DNA from: CAWBLP01 sp963789495
GTDB lineage: Bacteria; Pseudomonadota; Alphaproteobacteria; Acetobacterales; Acetobacteraceae
Assembly: GCA_963789495.1 (NCBI GenBank)
Contig: CAWBLP010000022.1
Location: forward strand, 167,866-231,865
Direction: 5' to 3'
Length of the DNA stretch: 64,000 bases
Numbering within the stretch: position 1 is the stretch's first letter; every line of letters begins with the position of its first letter. Under the pieces are notes generated by a model. The model was not told where the DNA came from and did no database searches. It saw only the letters and a list, made by a program, of their open reading frames with translations. The position numbers and the translations under genes are program-made. Shown one piece after another: positions 16,395-24,855 of the stretch.

Positions 16395-17579
16395 ATGAAT
16401 GTCGTCAGCAGGCTGGCCGCAGCCGCCCCCGATCCGGTCGCGCGTGCGCGCGCGCTTGGCCCCGCCATCGCGGCGGCGGCCGATGAGATCGAACGCACGC
16501 AACGGATTCCCGAACCGCTGCTCTCGCAGATCCACGAGGCGCGCCTGGCGCGCATGTTCCTGCCACGCTCGGTGGATGGCGACCAGGTGGAGCCGTGGGT
16601 CTATCTCCGCACCATCGAGGAACTCAGCCGTCACGACGGCTCGGTTGGCTGGAATCTGTTCGTCGCCAACAGCGCCGCACTGATTGCGCCGTTCCTGCAG
16701 CCGGAGACGCTGCAGGAGATCTATGCCGATCCGCGCGCCGTGGTGGCCTGGGGACCGCCGAATGCCAGCAAGGCGCACGCGGTGCCCGGCGGCTATCGGG
16801 TCAGCGGCGAATGGCATTTTGCCAGCGGCTGCCGCCAGGCGACCTGGATGGGCGCGCACTGCCAGGTGGTCGAACCCGACGGGTCGTTGCGACGCAATGC
16901 CGCCGGCCGGCCGATCATCCGCACGCTGCTGTTTCCCGAGTCCACCACCAAGCATATCGAGGACTGGAACGTCATCGGCATGCGCGGCACCGCGTCGGAA
17001 GGCTACACGCTGACCGACCTGTTCGTTCCGGAAGCGTTCAGCAGCACGCGGGAGGAACCGGCGTCACGCCGCGAGCCGGGCAAGCTCTACGCCTTCACCA
17101 TGCAGGGCCTGTACGCGGTCGGTGTGGTCGGCGTCGCGTTCGGTATCGCGCGGGCGATGCTGGATGCGTTCATCGACCTCACGACGCGCAAGGTGCCACG
17201 CGGCCAGGGGCGCATGGCGGACAGCCCGACGGTACAGGCCAATGTCGCGCGCACCGAGGCCAACCTGGCGGCCGCCCGCGCCTGGCTGGTGGAGACGCTG
17301 AAGGATATCTGGGACCAGGCCGATGACGGGCTCGGGGTGATCGACATTCCGCAGCGCGCGCGTGTCCGGCTGGCTTGCGCGCACGCCATTCAGGCAGCAA
17401 TTGCCGCCGCCGACTATGTCTACAAGACGGCCGGCGTGGACGCGATCTTCCTGGGCACCGTGTTCGAGCGCCGGTTCCGCGACATGCACACACTGTCGCA
17501 GCAGATCCAGTCACGCGAGTCCCATTTCGAAGCGGTCGGCGCGATCCTGCTGGGAAACACGCCCGAGGTGTTCTACTGA
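16395..17579 (+). CDS. Acyl-CoA dehydrogenase-fold flavin monooxygenase
   Basis: The 394-residue protein has the acyl-CoA dehydrogenase fold but the pattern of flavin-dependent hydroxylases and desulfurising monooxygenases (HsaA, DszC, SfnC type): SRHDGSVGWNLFVANSAALI near the N-terminus, GGYRVSGEWHFASGC in the middle domain, and WNVIGMRGTASEGYTLTDLF. The C-terminal segment has YVYKTAGVDAIFLGTVFERR and a terminal HFEAVGAILLGN. The usual acyl-CoA catalytic Glu is not apparent. Such enzymes use reduced flavin and O2. It faces the TRAP/TauD cluster and may supply C-S or C-H oxygenation in that pathway. Confidence 0.75.
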   Translation: MNVVSRLAAAAPDPVARARALGPAIAAAADEIERTQRIPEPLLSQIHEARLARMFLPRSVDGDQVEPWVYLRTIEELSRHDGSVGWNLFVANSAALIAPFLQPETLQEIYADPRAVVAWGPPNASKAHAVPGGYRVSGEWHFASGCRQATWMGAHCQVVEPDGSLRRNAAGRPIIRTLLFPESTTKHIEDWNVIGMRGTASEGYTLTDLFVPEAFSSTREEPASRREPGKLYAFTMQGLYAVGVVGVAFGIARAMLDAFIDLTTRKVPRGQGRMADSPTVQANVARTEANLAAARAWLVETLKDIWDQADDGLGVIDIPQRARVRLACAHAIQAAIAAADYVYKTAGVDAIFLGTVFERRFRDMHTLSQQIQSRESHFEAVGAILLGNTPEVFY

Positions 17580-17695
17580 CGCGCTGAGCGCCGCTGGACG
17601 AATCCGCGGCGGTGACCGAGCGGGCGGCAGCATTTGCACACTGGGCCGGCTCTGCCAGCGGCGCCGGCACCCGCGCCGCCATCCGGACCGCGCCG

Positions 17696-19015
17696 TCAGA
17701 ACATCGGCCGGACCAGCGCCAGGCTGAGCAGCGGCACGTAGGTGATCACCATCAACACGAACACCACCACCAGAATCCAGGGCAGCGTCGCCTTGGTCAC
17801 CTCATACAACGTCATGCGGGAGATCGCGCTGGCGACGAACAGGTTGACGCCGACCGGCGGGGTGATGGTTCCAAGCTCCAGATTGACCGTGACGATGATG
17901 CCCAGATGGATCGGGTCGATGCCGATTGCCATGGCAGCGGGAAACAGCACCGGGACGAAGATCATGATGATCGGGATGCCGTCCATGAACTGTCCGGCGA
18001 TCGCCAGAACGATGTTCACCATCAGCAGGAACACCGGCGCCGAGATGTTCTGGTCGGCGATCCATTCCGCCACCATGGTGGGAATCTGCTGGTCGGTCAG
18101 CAGGAAGCCGAACAAGATGGCGTTGGTGACGATGAACAGCAGCATCGCCGAGACCAGCAGCGATTCGCGCGTCACCGTGATCAGGTCGCGCCACGACAAT
18201 TCGCGGTAGACCCATTTCGCGACGAAGAAGGTGTAGAATACCGCGGCCACCGCGGCTTCGGTGGGCGTGAACAGCGCCTGGCCCTCGATCGCGATCGGAC
18301 CGATGTTGATATCGGGATAGCCGTAGATGCCGCCAATCACCAGCACCGGCAGCAGCAGGCTCCACCCGGCGCGCCGGCAGGCCTGCCAGCGCCCGTACCA
18401 GGTGATCCGTTCCAGCCGTTCCAGCCCGCGCCAGCGCGACACGACATAGGCGACCAGCACCAGCATGCTGCCGAAGAACACGCCGGGAAGAATGCCGGCG
18501 ACGAACAGCTTGCCCACCGATGTTTCGGTGATCAGCGCGTAGATCAGCAGTGGAATGCTGGGCGGGATCAGGATGCCCAGGCTGCCGGCGGTGGCCACGG
18601 TGCCAACCGCGATTTCCTTCGGATATTTCGCCCGCATCATGGCCGGCATCATGATGGAGCCGACCGCGGCCACGGTGGCGGCACTGCTGCCGGAGGCCGC
18701 GGCAAAGAACATGCAGGACAGCACCGTGGTCAGTGCCAGGCCACCGCGCACATGGCCGACCAGGCTCTGGGCCAGATCGGTCAGGCGTCGTGCGACACCG
18801 CCGACCTGCGCCAACTGGCCGGCGAAGATGAAGAACGGCGCTGCCATCAGCGGAAACGCGTCGAGGTTGTGGTACAGCCGCTGCCCGACGATCGCCATCG
18901 GCATGTCGGTGAACAGCATGAATGTCGCGATGGTGGACAGGCCTAGCGAGACCGCGACCGGCACGCCAATGATCAGCAGGCCGAACAACGCGCACAGCAG
19001 GAAGACCAGTGTCAT
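17696..19015 (-). CDS. TRAP transporter large permease DctM-type
   Basis: The 439-residue protein with about twelve hydrophobic segments is the large membrane subunit of a TRAP carrier, which couples Na+ import to uptake of substrate delivered by the periplasmic binding protein. SEDS-like motifs of DctM are seen: ASGSSAATVAAVGSIMMPAM, GSLGILIPPSIPLLIYALIT and the final LELGTITPPVGVNLFVASAI. It is the last gene of the leftward gntR-tauD-tauD-dctP-dctQ-dctM cluster. Length and motifs are complete. Confidence 0.92.
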   Translation of the reverse strand: MTLVFLLCALFGLLIIGVPVAVSLGLSTIATFMLFTDMPMAIVGQRLYHNLDAFPLMAAPFFIFAGQLAQVGGVARRLTDLAQSLVGHVRGGLALTTVLSCMFFAAASGSSAATVAAVGSIMMPAMMRAKYPKEIAVGTVATAGSLGILIPPSIPLLIYALITETSVGKLFVAGILPGVFFGSMLVLVAYVVSRWRGLERLERITWYGRWQACRRAGWSLLLPVLVIGGIYGYPDINIGPIAIEGQALFTPTEAAVAAVFYTFFVAKWVYRELSWRDLITVTRESLLVSAMLLFIVTNAILFGFLLTDQQIPTMVAEWIADQNISAPVFLLMVNIVLAIAGQFMDGIPIIMIFVPVLFPAAMAIGIDPIHLGIIVTVNLELGTITPPVGVNLFVASAISRMTLYEVTKATLPWILVVVFVLMVITYVPLLSLALVRPMF

Positions 19016-19098
19016 GGCATCGCACCCGGACGCCGCTCGCTTGGGATCATCGTCATGGCTCCGCCCCGTGGCGTTCTTGCCCAGGCGTTCACTGGGAT

Positions 19099-19665
19099 TT
19101 ACAGATGGCGCGCGACCTGGCGCGTGCGTGCACGCAGATCGACGGCGGCGCGGAAGACGGTTGCGGTCAGGCCGAGCGGAAAGCCGGAGACCAGCAGCCA
19201 GCCTGGCATTTCGGTGGAGGGGTCGAATTCGTTGCTGTGCCAGACGAACAACAGGAACTTCCAGCTCAGCACGGTGATCACGGCGACATAGACCAGCACC
19301 AGGGACGCGGCGAGCGTCTCCAGCAGCGCGCCGGGGAGTGGTGCGATCGAGGTCGCAAGCAAATCCATCCGCACATGGCGTCGTCTTGCGGTCACGCCGC
19401 TGGCGCCGAAATACACCGACCAGATCATCAAGACGACGATCGTCTCCTGCGACCAGGCGATGCCGATATCGAAGGCCTCACGCAGCAGAATCTGCATGCC
19501 GGCGAGTATGGTCGCCGAACCGAACAGCGCGACGGCAATCCACTCCTCCGGGAGCAGGGTGTTGCCGCGGGCCGGCAGGTCCGGGTCATCCTCGGACAGG
19601 ATCACGGTGGTGACTTCCTTCCGTGCAGCCCCGGCGCCGCGCAGGGACGCCGGGGACGGTCGCAT
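19099..19665 (-). CDS. TRAP transporter small permease DctQ-type
   Basis: The 188-residue protein has four predicted membrane helices and the family segment WSQETIVVLMIWSVYFGASG followed by RRRHVRMDLL, the typical cytoplasmic loop of DctQ. It assists the large permease. It starts immediately next to the dctP stop (19665 and 19666) and lies 83 bp before dctM. An N-terminal polar extension of about 40 residues before the first helix is slightly long for the family. Confidence 0.88.
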   Translation of the reverse strand: MRPSPASLRGAGAARKEVTTVILSEDDPDLPARGNTLLPEEWIAVALFGSATILAGMQILLREAFDIGIAWSQETIVVLMIWSVYFGASGVTARRRHVRMDLLATSIAPLPGALLETLAASLVLVYVAVITVLSWKFLLFVWHSNEFDPSTEMPGWLLVSGFPLGLTATVFRAAVDLRARTRQVARHL

Positions 19666-20700
19666 TCAGTGCGTGGCGGGCTTCGCCGCCGCTTCCTCAT
19701 CAGCAAGCTTGTACATTGCGTCCAGCATGTCCTGTCCGACGACATCCTTGAACTGCGCGTGCATGCCACGGAAATACTTCACCATGCGCGCCTTCTCGGC
19801 GGGATCCAGGTCATGGACCTTGGCGCCGGCGGCCACCAGCTTCTTGCGGGCTTCTTTCTGCAGATTGGTGGAATAGGACCACTGCCATTCATCCACCTCG
19901 TCGAAGATCTTTTTCAACTCGGTGCGGATGTCGGGCGGCAATCCGTTCCAGAACTTCAGGTTGGTCGCCAGCAGATAGGCGTTGAAAACGTGGTCGGTGA
20001 CCGAAATCTGTGGCGCCACTTCGTTCAGCTTGGAAGCATAGATGCCGCCGAACGGGCCTTCCCAGCCATCGACGATGCCGGCCGACAGTGCGGAATAGGT
20101 TTCCGAGAAGCTGATCGGCACCGGGATCGCCTTGCCGTATTTCATGAAGGCGGTGAAGGTGGTGCTGTCCTGAATGCGGATCTTCTGGCCGGCGAAGTCC
20201 TCCACTTTCAGAATCGGCTTCCTGCGCGTGTCCATCTCGCGGAAGCCGTCGGGTGCCACCTCGAGCGCCTGCAGGCCCTTGGCGTGCAGCTTCTCCTCGA
20301 ACAGCTTGCCGCCAATCTCCGGTGAGTTCATCGCCTTCTTCATCATATCGGCCGAGGTGATGACGAAGGGCAGTTCAAAGATCGCGAATTCCGGAACCAC
20401 CGGAGTCCATTTCGCGAAGGTCGGCATCACCAGCTGCACCGCACCCTGCTGCAGCGCTTCCAGCGCGTCACGCTCGTTCGGGTAGAGCTGACCGCCGGGA
20501 TAGACCTGCACCACGACACGGCCTTTCAGCCGCTCGTTCACCAGCTTCTTGATCCGCTCCGCCGCCATGCCCTTGATCTGCGTGGTCGGCACGTCGTGCG
20601 GGAACTTGATGACGATCGGCCCGTCATCAGCCGATGCGGGTCGGATCGCGCCGCCAAGCAGCAGGGCGCCCGCGAGCGCCACAGCAAATTTCCAGTTCAT
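19666..20700 (-). CDS. TRAP periplasmic solute-binding protein DctP-type
   Basis: The 344-residue protein starts with a Sec signal (MNWKFAVALAGALLLGGAIR, cleaved near ASA-DD) and continues with IKFPHDVPTTQIKGMAAERI, the usual N-lobe of DctP. The conserved ligand-clamping Arg region is FAGQKIRIQDSTTFTAFMK, followed by ALSAGIVDGWEGPFGG. TRAP binding proteins typically bind carboxylates or sulfonates; proximity to two TauD genes and a ComDE-like pair suggests a sulfonated or phosphonated organic acid. GGAGGAGACG precedes ATG 20700. Confidence 0.9.
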   Translation of the reverse strand: MNWKFAVALAGALLLGGAIRPASADDGPIVIKFPHDVPTTQIKGMAAERIKKLVNERLKGRVVVQVYPGGQLYPNERDALEALQQGAVQLVMPTFAKWTPVVPEFAIFELPFVITSADMMKKAMNSPEIGGKLFEEKLHAKGLQALEVAPDGFREMDTRRKPILKVEDFAGQKIRIQDSTTFTAFMKYGKAIPVPISFSETYSALSAGIVDGWEGPFGGIYASKLNEVAPQISVTDHVFNAYLLATNLKFWNGLPPDIRTELKKIFDEVDEWQWSYSTNLQKEARKKLVAAGAKVHDLDPAEKARMVKYFRGMHAQFKDVVGQDMLDAMYKLADEEAAAKPATH

Positions 20701-20765
20701 CGTCTCCTCCAGGTTCTGTTTCGTTTCGCCCGGTTCGACGGCCGGACGGCGCGGGCCTCAGCCCA

Positions 20766-21644
20766 TCATACCGGTTTGGTTCCCTTGGTCTGGGTACGAT
20801 GCATCAGGCGTCGCGTCGAGGGGTCGAACGCATCGCGACGATGCATGGCGCAGCGATTGTCCCAGATGATCAGGTCGCCGACATGCCAGTCCTGGCTCCA
20901 GGTGAAGCGGTCCTGCGAGGCATGCGCCCAGAGCTGGTCCAGCCGTGCCTCACTGTCGGCGACCGACAGGCCGCAGACATAGGCGTTGAGCCGACGACCG
21001 AGGAACAGACATTTGCGGCCGGTATCGGGATGCGTGCGCACCAGCGGATGGCGCGCGCCCGGCACCTTGCTGACATCGGTGATGTTCTCGAATCCCTTGC
21101 GCGCCACACCCGCACTCGTGTGAGTCACCGCATGGATCGCCTCCATTCCCTCAATACGCTGCTTGAGTTCGTCGGGCAGCGTCTCATAGGCGGCGTACAT
21201 GTTGAGGAAATGCGTGGAGCCGCCCTGCGGCGGCAATTCGATCGCGCGCAGAAAACTGCCGGCCGGCGGAATATCGACGAACGAACTGTCGGTGTGCCAG
21301 AACGCCTCGCCGGACCCCAGCCCGCCGATCGCCTTGCCGTTCTCCACAATGTTCGAGATCACCGCGATCTGCGGTGGCACGCTCGGCCTGGTCTCGGTCT
21401 CCGATGCCACCCCGTAGCTTCGCTTCACCAGCCCGTCGGCGGCATATTCCAGCTCGCCGAAATTGCGGGTGAACGCCATGTGCTCCTCATCGCTCATCGG
21501 CTGTTCGCGGATGCGGACGACGAGATGATTGTGCCACGCTGCAAGAATCTGATCGCGGTCGATCGCCGACAGCGGCTGGCGGATGTCGACACCGGCGATC
21601 TCTGCGCCGAGACCGGCGTCGAATGGCCGAACTTCGATTGCCAT
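20766..21644 (-). CDS. TauD/TfdA-family Fe(II)/2-oxoglutarate dioxygenase A
   Basis: The 292-residue enzyme belongs to the TauD/TfdA group that hydroxylates substrates such as taurine or aryloxyacetates. The iron triad is present: His117 and Asp119 in FWHTDSSF, and His268 in NRCAMHRR. Arg283 in MHRTQTKG is placed to bind 2-oxoglutarate. The N-terminal DAGLGAEIAGVDIRQPLSA is also typical. It lies 5 bp after the second, divergent paralogue on the same strand and upstream of dctP. Identity with taurine dioxygenase proper is uncertain. Confidence 0.88.
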   Translation of the reverse strand: MAIEVRPFDAGLGAEIAGVDIRQPLSAIDRDQILAAWHNHLVVRIREQPMSDEEHMAFTRNFGELEYAADGLVKRSYGVASETETRPSVPPQIAVISNIVENGKAIGGLGSGEAFWHTDSSFVDIPPAGSFLRAIELPPQGGSTHFLNMYAAYETLPDELKQRIEGMEAIHAVTHTSAGVARKGFENITDVSKVPGARHPLVRTHPDTGRKCLFLGRRLNAYVCGLSVADSEARLDQLWAHASQDRFTWSQDWHVGDLIIWDNRCAMHRRDAFDPSTRRLMHRTQTKGTKPV

Positions 21645-21649
21645 CTGCG

Positions 21650-22504
21650 TTACTCCGCGGCCATGCGGCTGTCGGCCGCGGCTTCCTTGATCGAGACACG
21701 CCAGTGGATGCGATCCTGGTCCGGCGGATAGTCGCCGGCTGCCTTGTGCACCAGGCAGCGATTGTCCCAGATAACGATGTCACCGACCTGCCATTGGTGA
21801 CTGTACTCGGCACCCGGCGCGATCATCCGGCCGGTGAGTTCCTCGATCAGCTCATCGCTTTCCTGCGGATCGATGCCGTCGATGTACATGATCTTGCCGG
21901 GATCGAAATACAGCGACTTGCGTCTGGTCTCGGAATGGGTGCGGATCAGTTTGTGCATCGCCGGTGCGCGATTGCGATCCTCCGGGTTCAGCAGCGCGTC
22001 GCCGCGCGCGCGTCCGCCATAGGTGAAGCCACCGACCAGGTCTTCCAGCCGTGTCTTCAGCCGCTCCGGCAGTGCGTCATACGCCGCGTACATGTTGGAG
22101 AAATGCGTGTTGCCGCCGGTATCCGGCACCGCCAGCGCGTGCAGCTGCGTCGCCTTGAACGGGATGTCGTCATAGGCGCCGTCGGTGTGCCAGCCTTCCG
22201 CGCCGCGGCGGTAGATCGACATGTTCAACTTGCCGTCGGGGCCGAACTTGTTGGTGCCGAGCATGGTGATTTCGGGATAGTCGGGATGGCGGGTGGATTT
22301 GGAGGGATGCGGCACCACGATGCCGAAACGACGGCTGTAGCGCAGGAAATCCTCGATCGTCAGCGTCTGACCACGCACGCAGATGACGCCGTAATCCAGC
22401 CAGGCCTGATAGATCGGCGCAAAGCCTGCATCATCCAGCGTCTTCACGTCCACATCGGTGATCTCGCCACCGATCTGCTCACCCAAGCAGCGAATTTGCG
22501 TCAT
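21650..22504 (-). CDS. TauD/TfdA-family Fe(II)/2-oxoglutarate dioxygenase B
   Basis: From ATG 22504, which follows a strong GGGAGGAA site, the product is 284 residues. His106 and Asp108 in GWHTDGAY and His253 in NRCLVHKA form the iron triad; Arg269 in HWRVSI is the likely 2-oxoglutarate ligand. It is clearly related to but distinct from the neighbouring enzyme at 20766-21644. Two different dioxygenases in one operon suggest sequential oxidations or two related substrates. Confidence 0.88.
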   Translation of the reverse strand: MTQIRCLGEQIGGEITDVDVKTLDDAGFAPIYQAWLDYGVICVRGQTLTIEDFLRYSRRFGIVVPHPSKSTRHPDYPEITMLGTNKFGPDGKLNMSIYRRGAEGWHTDGAYDDIPFKATQLHALAVPDTGGNTHFSNMYAAYDALPERLKTRLEDLVGGFTYGGRARGDALLNPEDRNRAPAMHKLIRTHSETRRKSLYFDPGKIMYIDGIDPQESDELIEELTGRMIAPGAEYSHQWQVGDIVIWDNRCLVHKAAGDYPPDQDRIHWRVSIKEAAADSRMAAE

Positions 22505-22550
22505 ACGAGGTTCCTCCCTTCCCTGGGACAAGGCGATGCCGTCGCGCCGC

Positions 22551-23279
22551 TCATCGCAGGCGCACATGGTAGCGGAAATGATCGCCGCGGCCGGCGCAGC
22601 GGCGGTACTCGACGCGTTCGTCACCGAAGCTGCTGGCGAAACGTTCCAGCCGGACGATGGCGTCGCCGCGTTCGATGCCGAGCAGGTCCGCTTCGTCCGG
22701 CGCGGCGAGGCCCGCGGTCAGGAACTCCTCGGCCGCAATGATGTAGAAGGCAAAGGTGTTCCGCAGATAGTCGTAGAACGGATAGATGTTGAAGTCGGCC
22801 GCGGCGATCTGCCGCCAGATCACCATCGGAAAATAGGAATCGATCAGCAGGAACGGCTCGTCCTGGTAGCTGCGCAGACGGCGCACATGCGCCACTGGCA
22901 CCCCGGGTGAGATGCCCAGCGCGGCGGCGACACCGTCGTCGGCCGGCACGATGCCGCGGGCCAGCTCGCGCACCTGCGGCACGATCGGTGACGGCGAATC
23001 ACTGCGTTCGTATCGAAAGAAACGAGTGAGGTCGGCGAATTCCGGCCCCAGCACGAAGGTGCCGCGGCCGGACTGGCGGTGCAGCAATCCCTGACGCACC
23101 AGTTCGGCGATGGCGAGGCGCACCGTGCCGCGACTGGCACCGAACAACGCCTCAAGGTCCGCCTCGGTGGGAATGCGCTCGCCCGGGCGCCACTCGCCGC
23201 TGCTGATGCGCCGCTGCAGCGACGTTGCGATATCGCGATAGAGCGGTGCGTCGCTCCGCAGGAATGCGGTGTCGCCCAC
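22551..23279 (-). CDS. GntR/HutC-family regulator with UTRA domain
   Basis: GTG 23279 gives 242 residues and has GGAGGGG upstream. The N-terminal winged helix reads APLYRDIATSLQRRISSGEW then PGERIPTEADLEALFGASRG, the GntR signature. The C-terminal UTRA effector domain contains VAHVRRLRSYQDEPFLLIDS and ends in an EYRRCAGRGDHFRYHVRLR tail typical of HutC members. It is the first gene of the leftward dioxygenase-TRAP cluster and divergent from the decarboxylase pair, so it probably controls both. The frame stays open to ATG 23375, an alternative start. Confidence 0.85.
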   Translation of the reverse strand: MGDTAFLRSDAPLYRDIATSLQRRISSGEWRPGERIPTEADLEALFGASRGTVRLAIAELVRQGLLHRQSGRGTFVLGPEFADLTRFFRYERSDSPSPIVPQVRELARGIVPADDGVAAALGISPGVPVAHVRRLRSYQDEPFLLIDSYFPMVIWRQIAAADFNIYPFYDYLRNTFAFYIIAAEEFLTAGLAAPDEADLLGIERGDAIVRLERFASSFGDERVEYRRCAGRGDHFRYHVRLR

Positions 23280-23322
23280 CTTGGATTGCCCCTCCACCCG
23301 GACTGCGCCCGAGGACTTTGTA

Positions 23323-23332
23323 TAAACGTTTA
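23323..23332. promoter_or_regulatory. Palindrome TAAACGTTTA, candidate GntR operator
   Basis: A perfect 10-bp palindrome in an AT-rich patch (TTTGTATAAACGTTTAGATG) between the gntR start and the divergent comD-like gene. The position fits autoregulation and control of the decarboxylase pair. A second copy was not found nearby. Confidence 0.45.
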
Positions 23333-23529
23333 GATGTGGGTAGGCCGGAGGGCGGTCGTTGTCAACCGGCATCATCGGACCGGAACGACAATGGGACTGG
23401 TATCGGACCATGCCACGCCCATTTGCGTCCGCCGCGGAGCCAGGCTTGCGATCCCTGTCGCCGTGACATAGCCCTGATGCCGCATCGACCGGCGCAGTGA
23501 CCGGAGCCGATGCGCCGACAGGAGCCATC

Positions 23530-24048
23530 ATGCAGCAACCCACCTGGCAGGCGGCGACCTATGCCGCGCTGAAACAGGCCCGCATTACCCAGATGGGCTA
23601 CGTGCCCGATGCCGGCCATGCCCATCTGATCGAGGCGGCACACGCCGATCCGGACATGCAGACCGTCGTGCTCACCACCGAGGAAGAAGGCATCGCCCTC
23701 TCCGCCGGTGCCTGGCTTGGCGGGCAGCGCGCCGTGCTGCTGATGCAATCGTCCGGCGTCGGCAACTGCATCAACATGCTGTCGCTGCCGGTGAACTGCC
23801 GGATGCCGTTCCTCACCCTGGTGACGATGCGCGGCGAATGGGGCGAGTTCAATCCGTGGCAGGTGCCGATGGGCACCGCGACGCCCGTCGTCCTGGGCGC
23901 GACCGGGGTGCATGTCCGCCGCGCGGAACAGCCGGGGGAAGTGGCGGAAATGGTCGCGGCGGCTGCCGCCTTCGCCTTCGACAGCGCGGTGCCGGTCGCG
24001 GTGCTGCTCTCGCAACGGCTGATCGGGACCAAGGTGTTCGTGAAATGA
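23530..24048 (+). CDS. ComD-like TPP decarboxylase, alpha subunit
   Basis: The 172-residue protein is the N-terminal (pyrimidine-binding) half of a TPP-dependent decarboxylase, of the sulfopyruvate or phosphonopyruvate decarboxylase subunit kind. LTTEEEGIALSAGAWLGGQR contains the Glu that activates thiamine, and LMQSSGVGNCINMLSLPVNC and LVTMRGEWGEFNPWQVPMG are ComD hallmarks. It starts after AGGAG and overlaps the beta subunit by 4 bp (ATGA). ComDE converts sulfopyruvate to sulfoacetaldehyde in coenzyme M metabolism and in cysteate degradation. Confidence 0.85.
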   Translation: MQQPTWQAATYAALKQARITQMGYVPDAGHAHLIEAAHADPDMQTVVLTTEEEGIALSAGAWLGGQRAVLLMQSSGVGNCINMLSLPVNCRMPFLTLVTMRGEWGEFNPWQVPMGTATPVVLGATGVHVRRAEQPGEVAEMVAAAAAFAFDSAVPVAVLLSQRLIGTKVFVK

Positions 24049-24632
24049 ACCGGCAGAATGACGGAACGCTGGACCGCCGCGCCGTGGTCGCCACCTTGCT
24101 GCGCGATCCCGGAGACCTGCTGGTGGTGACCGGCCTCGGCGCCGCCACCTATGACGCCGGCGCCGCCGGCGATCGGCCGCTCAACTTCTACCTGTGGGGT
24201 GCCATGGGCGGCACCGCCATGATCGGGCTCGGCCTGGCGCTCGCCCAGCCGCGCCGGCGCGTGCTGGTGGTAACCGGGGACGGCGACATGCTGATGGGTA
24301 TCGGCTCGCTGGCCACCATCGCCGCCGCGGGTGCGACCAACCTGGCGATCGCGGTGCTGGACAATGCGCGCTACGGCGAGACCGGCTCCCAGCGCAGCCA
24401 CACCGCGCTCACCACCGACCTGGCAGCGGTCGCCGCCGCCTGCGGCTGGCACGCCACCGCGACCGCCCGCAGCATGGACGAAGTCAGCGCCCTCACGCCA
24501 CGGCTGCGCGCGGAAAACCTGTTCGCCGTGCTGCGGATTTCGCCGGAGGAAAAGCCGCGCCACCTGCCGCCGCGCGACGGTGCGTATCTGACGGATCGGT
24601 TCCGCCGCGCCCTGGGTGTCGCCGAGACCTGA
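24045..24632 (+). CDS. ComE-like TPP decarboxylase, beta subunit
   Basis: The 195-residue protein is the diphosphate-binding half of the enzyme. The TPP motif runs from GDGD (78-81) in VVTGDGDMLMGIGSLATI to Asn107 in LDNARYGETGSQ. LNFYLWGAMGGTAMIGLGLA is the usual glycine-rich entry to this domain. Together with the overlapping alpha subunit it forms a two-gene decarboxylase. Sulfopyruvate is the preferred guess given two TauD enzymes and a TRAP carrier; phosphonopyruvate is the alternative. Confidence 0.85.
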   Translation: MNRQNDGTLDRRAVVATLLRDPGDLLVVTGLGAATYDAGAAGDRPLNFYLWGAMGGTAMIGLGLALAQPRRRVLVVTGDGDMLMGIGSLATIAAAGATNLAIAVLDNARYGETGSQRSHTALTTDLAAVAAACGWHATATARSMDEVSALTPRLRAENLFAVLRISPEEKPRHLPPRDGAYLTDRFRRALGVAET

Positions 24633-24855
24633 ACCTGACGGACCCGTCATGTTACCGCGTGTATCAGTCGGTTGACGGCCCCGCATTCTCGCTAAAGTTC
24701 ACGCTGGCCGTGACGCTCCGTTTCGTCGACAATGCGAAGCTGGGGCGTGACGGCTGGGTGGCCGGCAGTCTGCCTGTCGGACAAGGTGCGGGGGCATGAT
24801 CCGATGCTGAGCGGCAGCGGCAGACACAGGCTTACCAGACCACGGTCCTCCGCCG

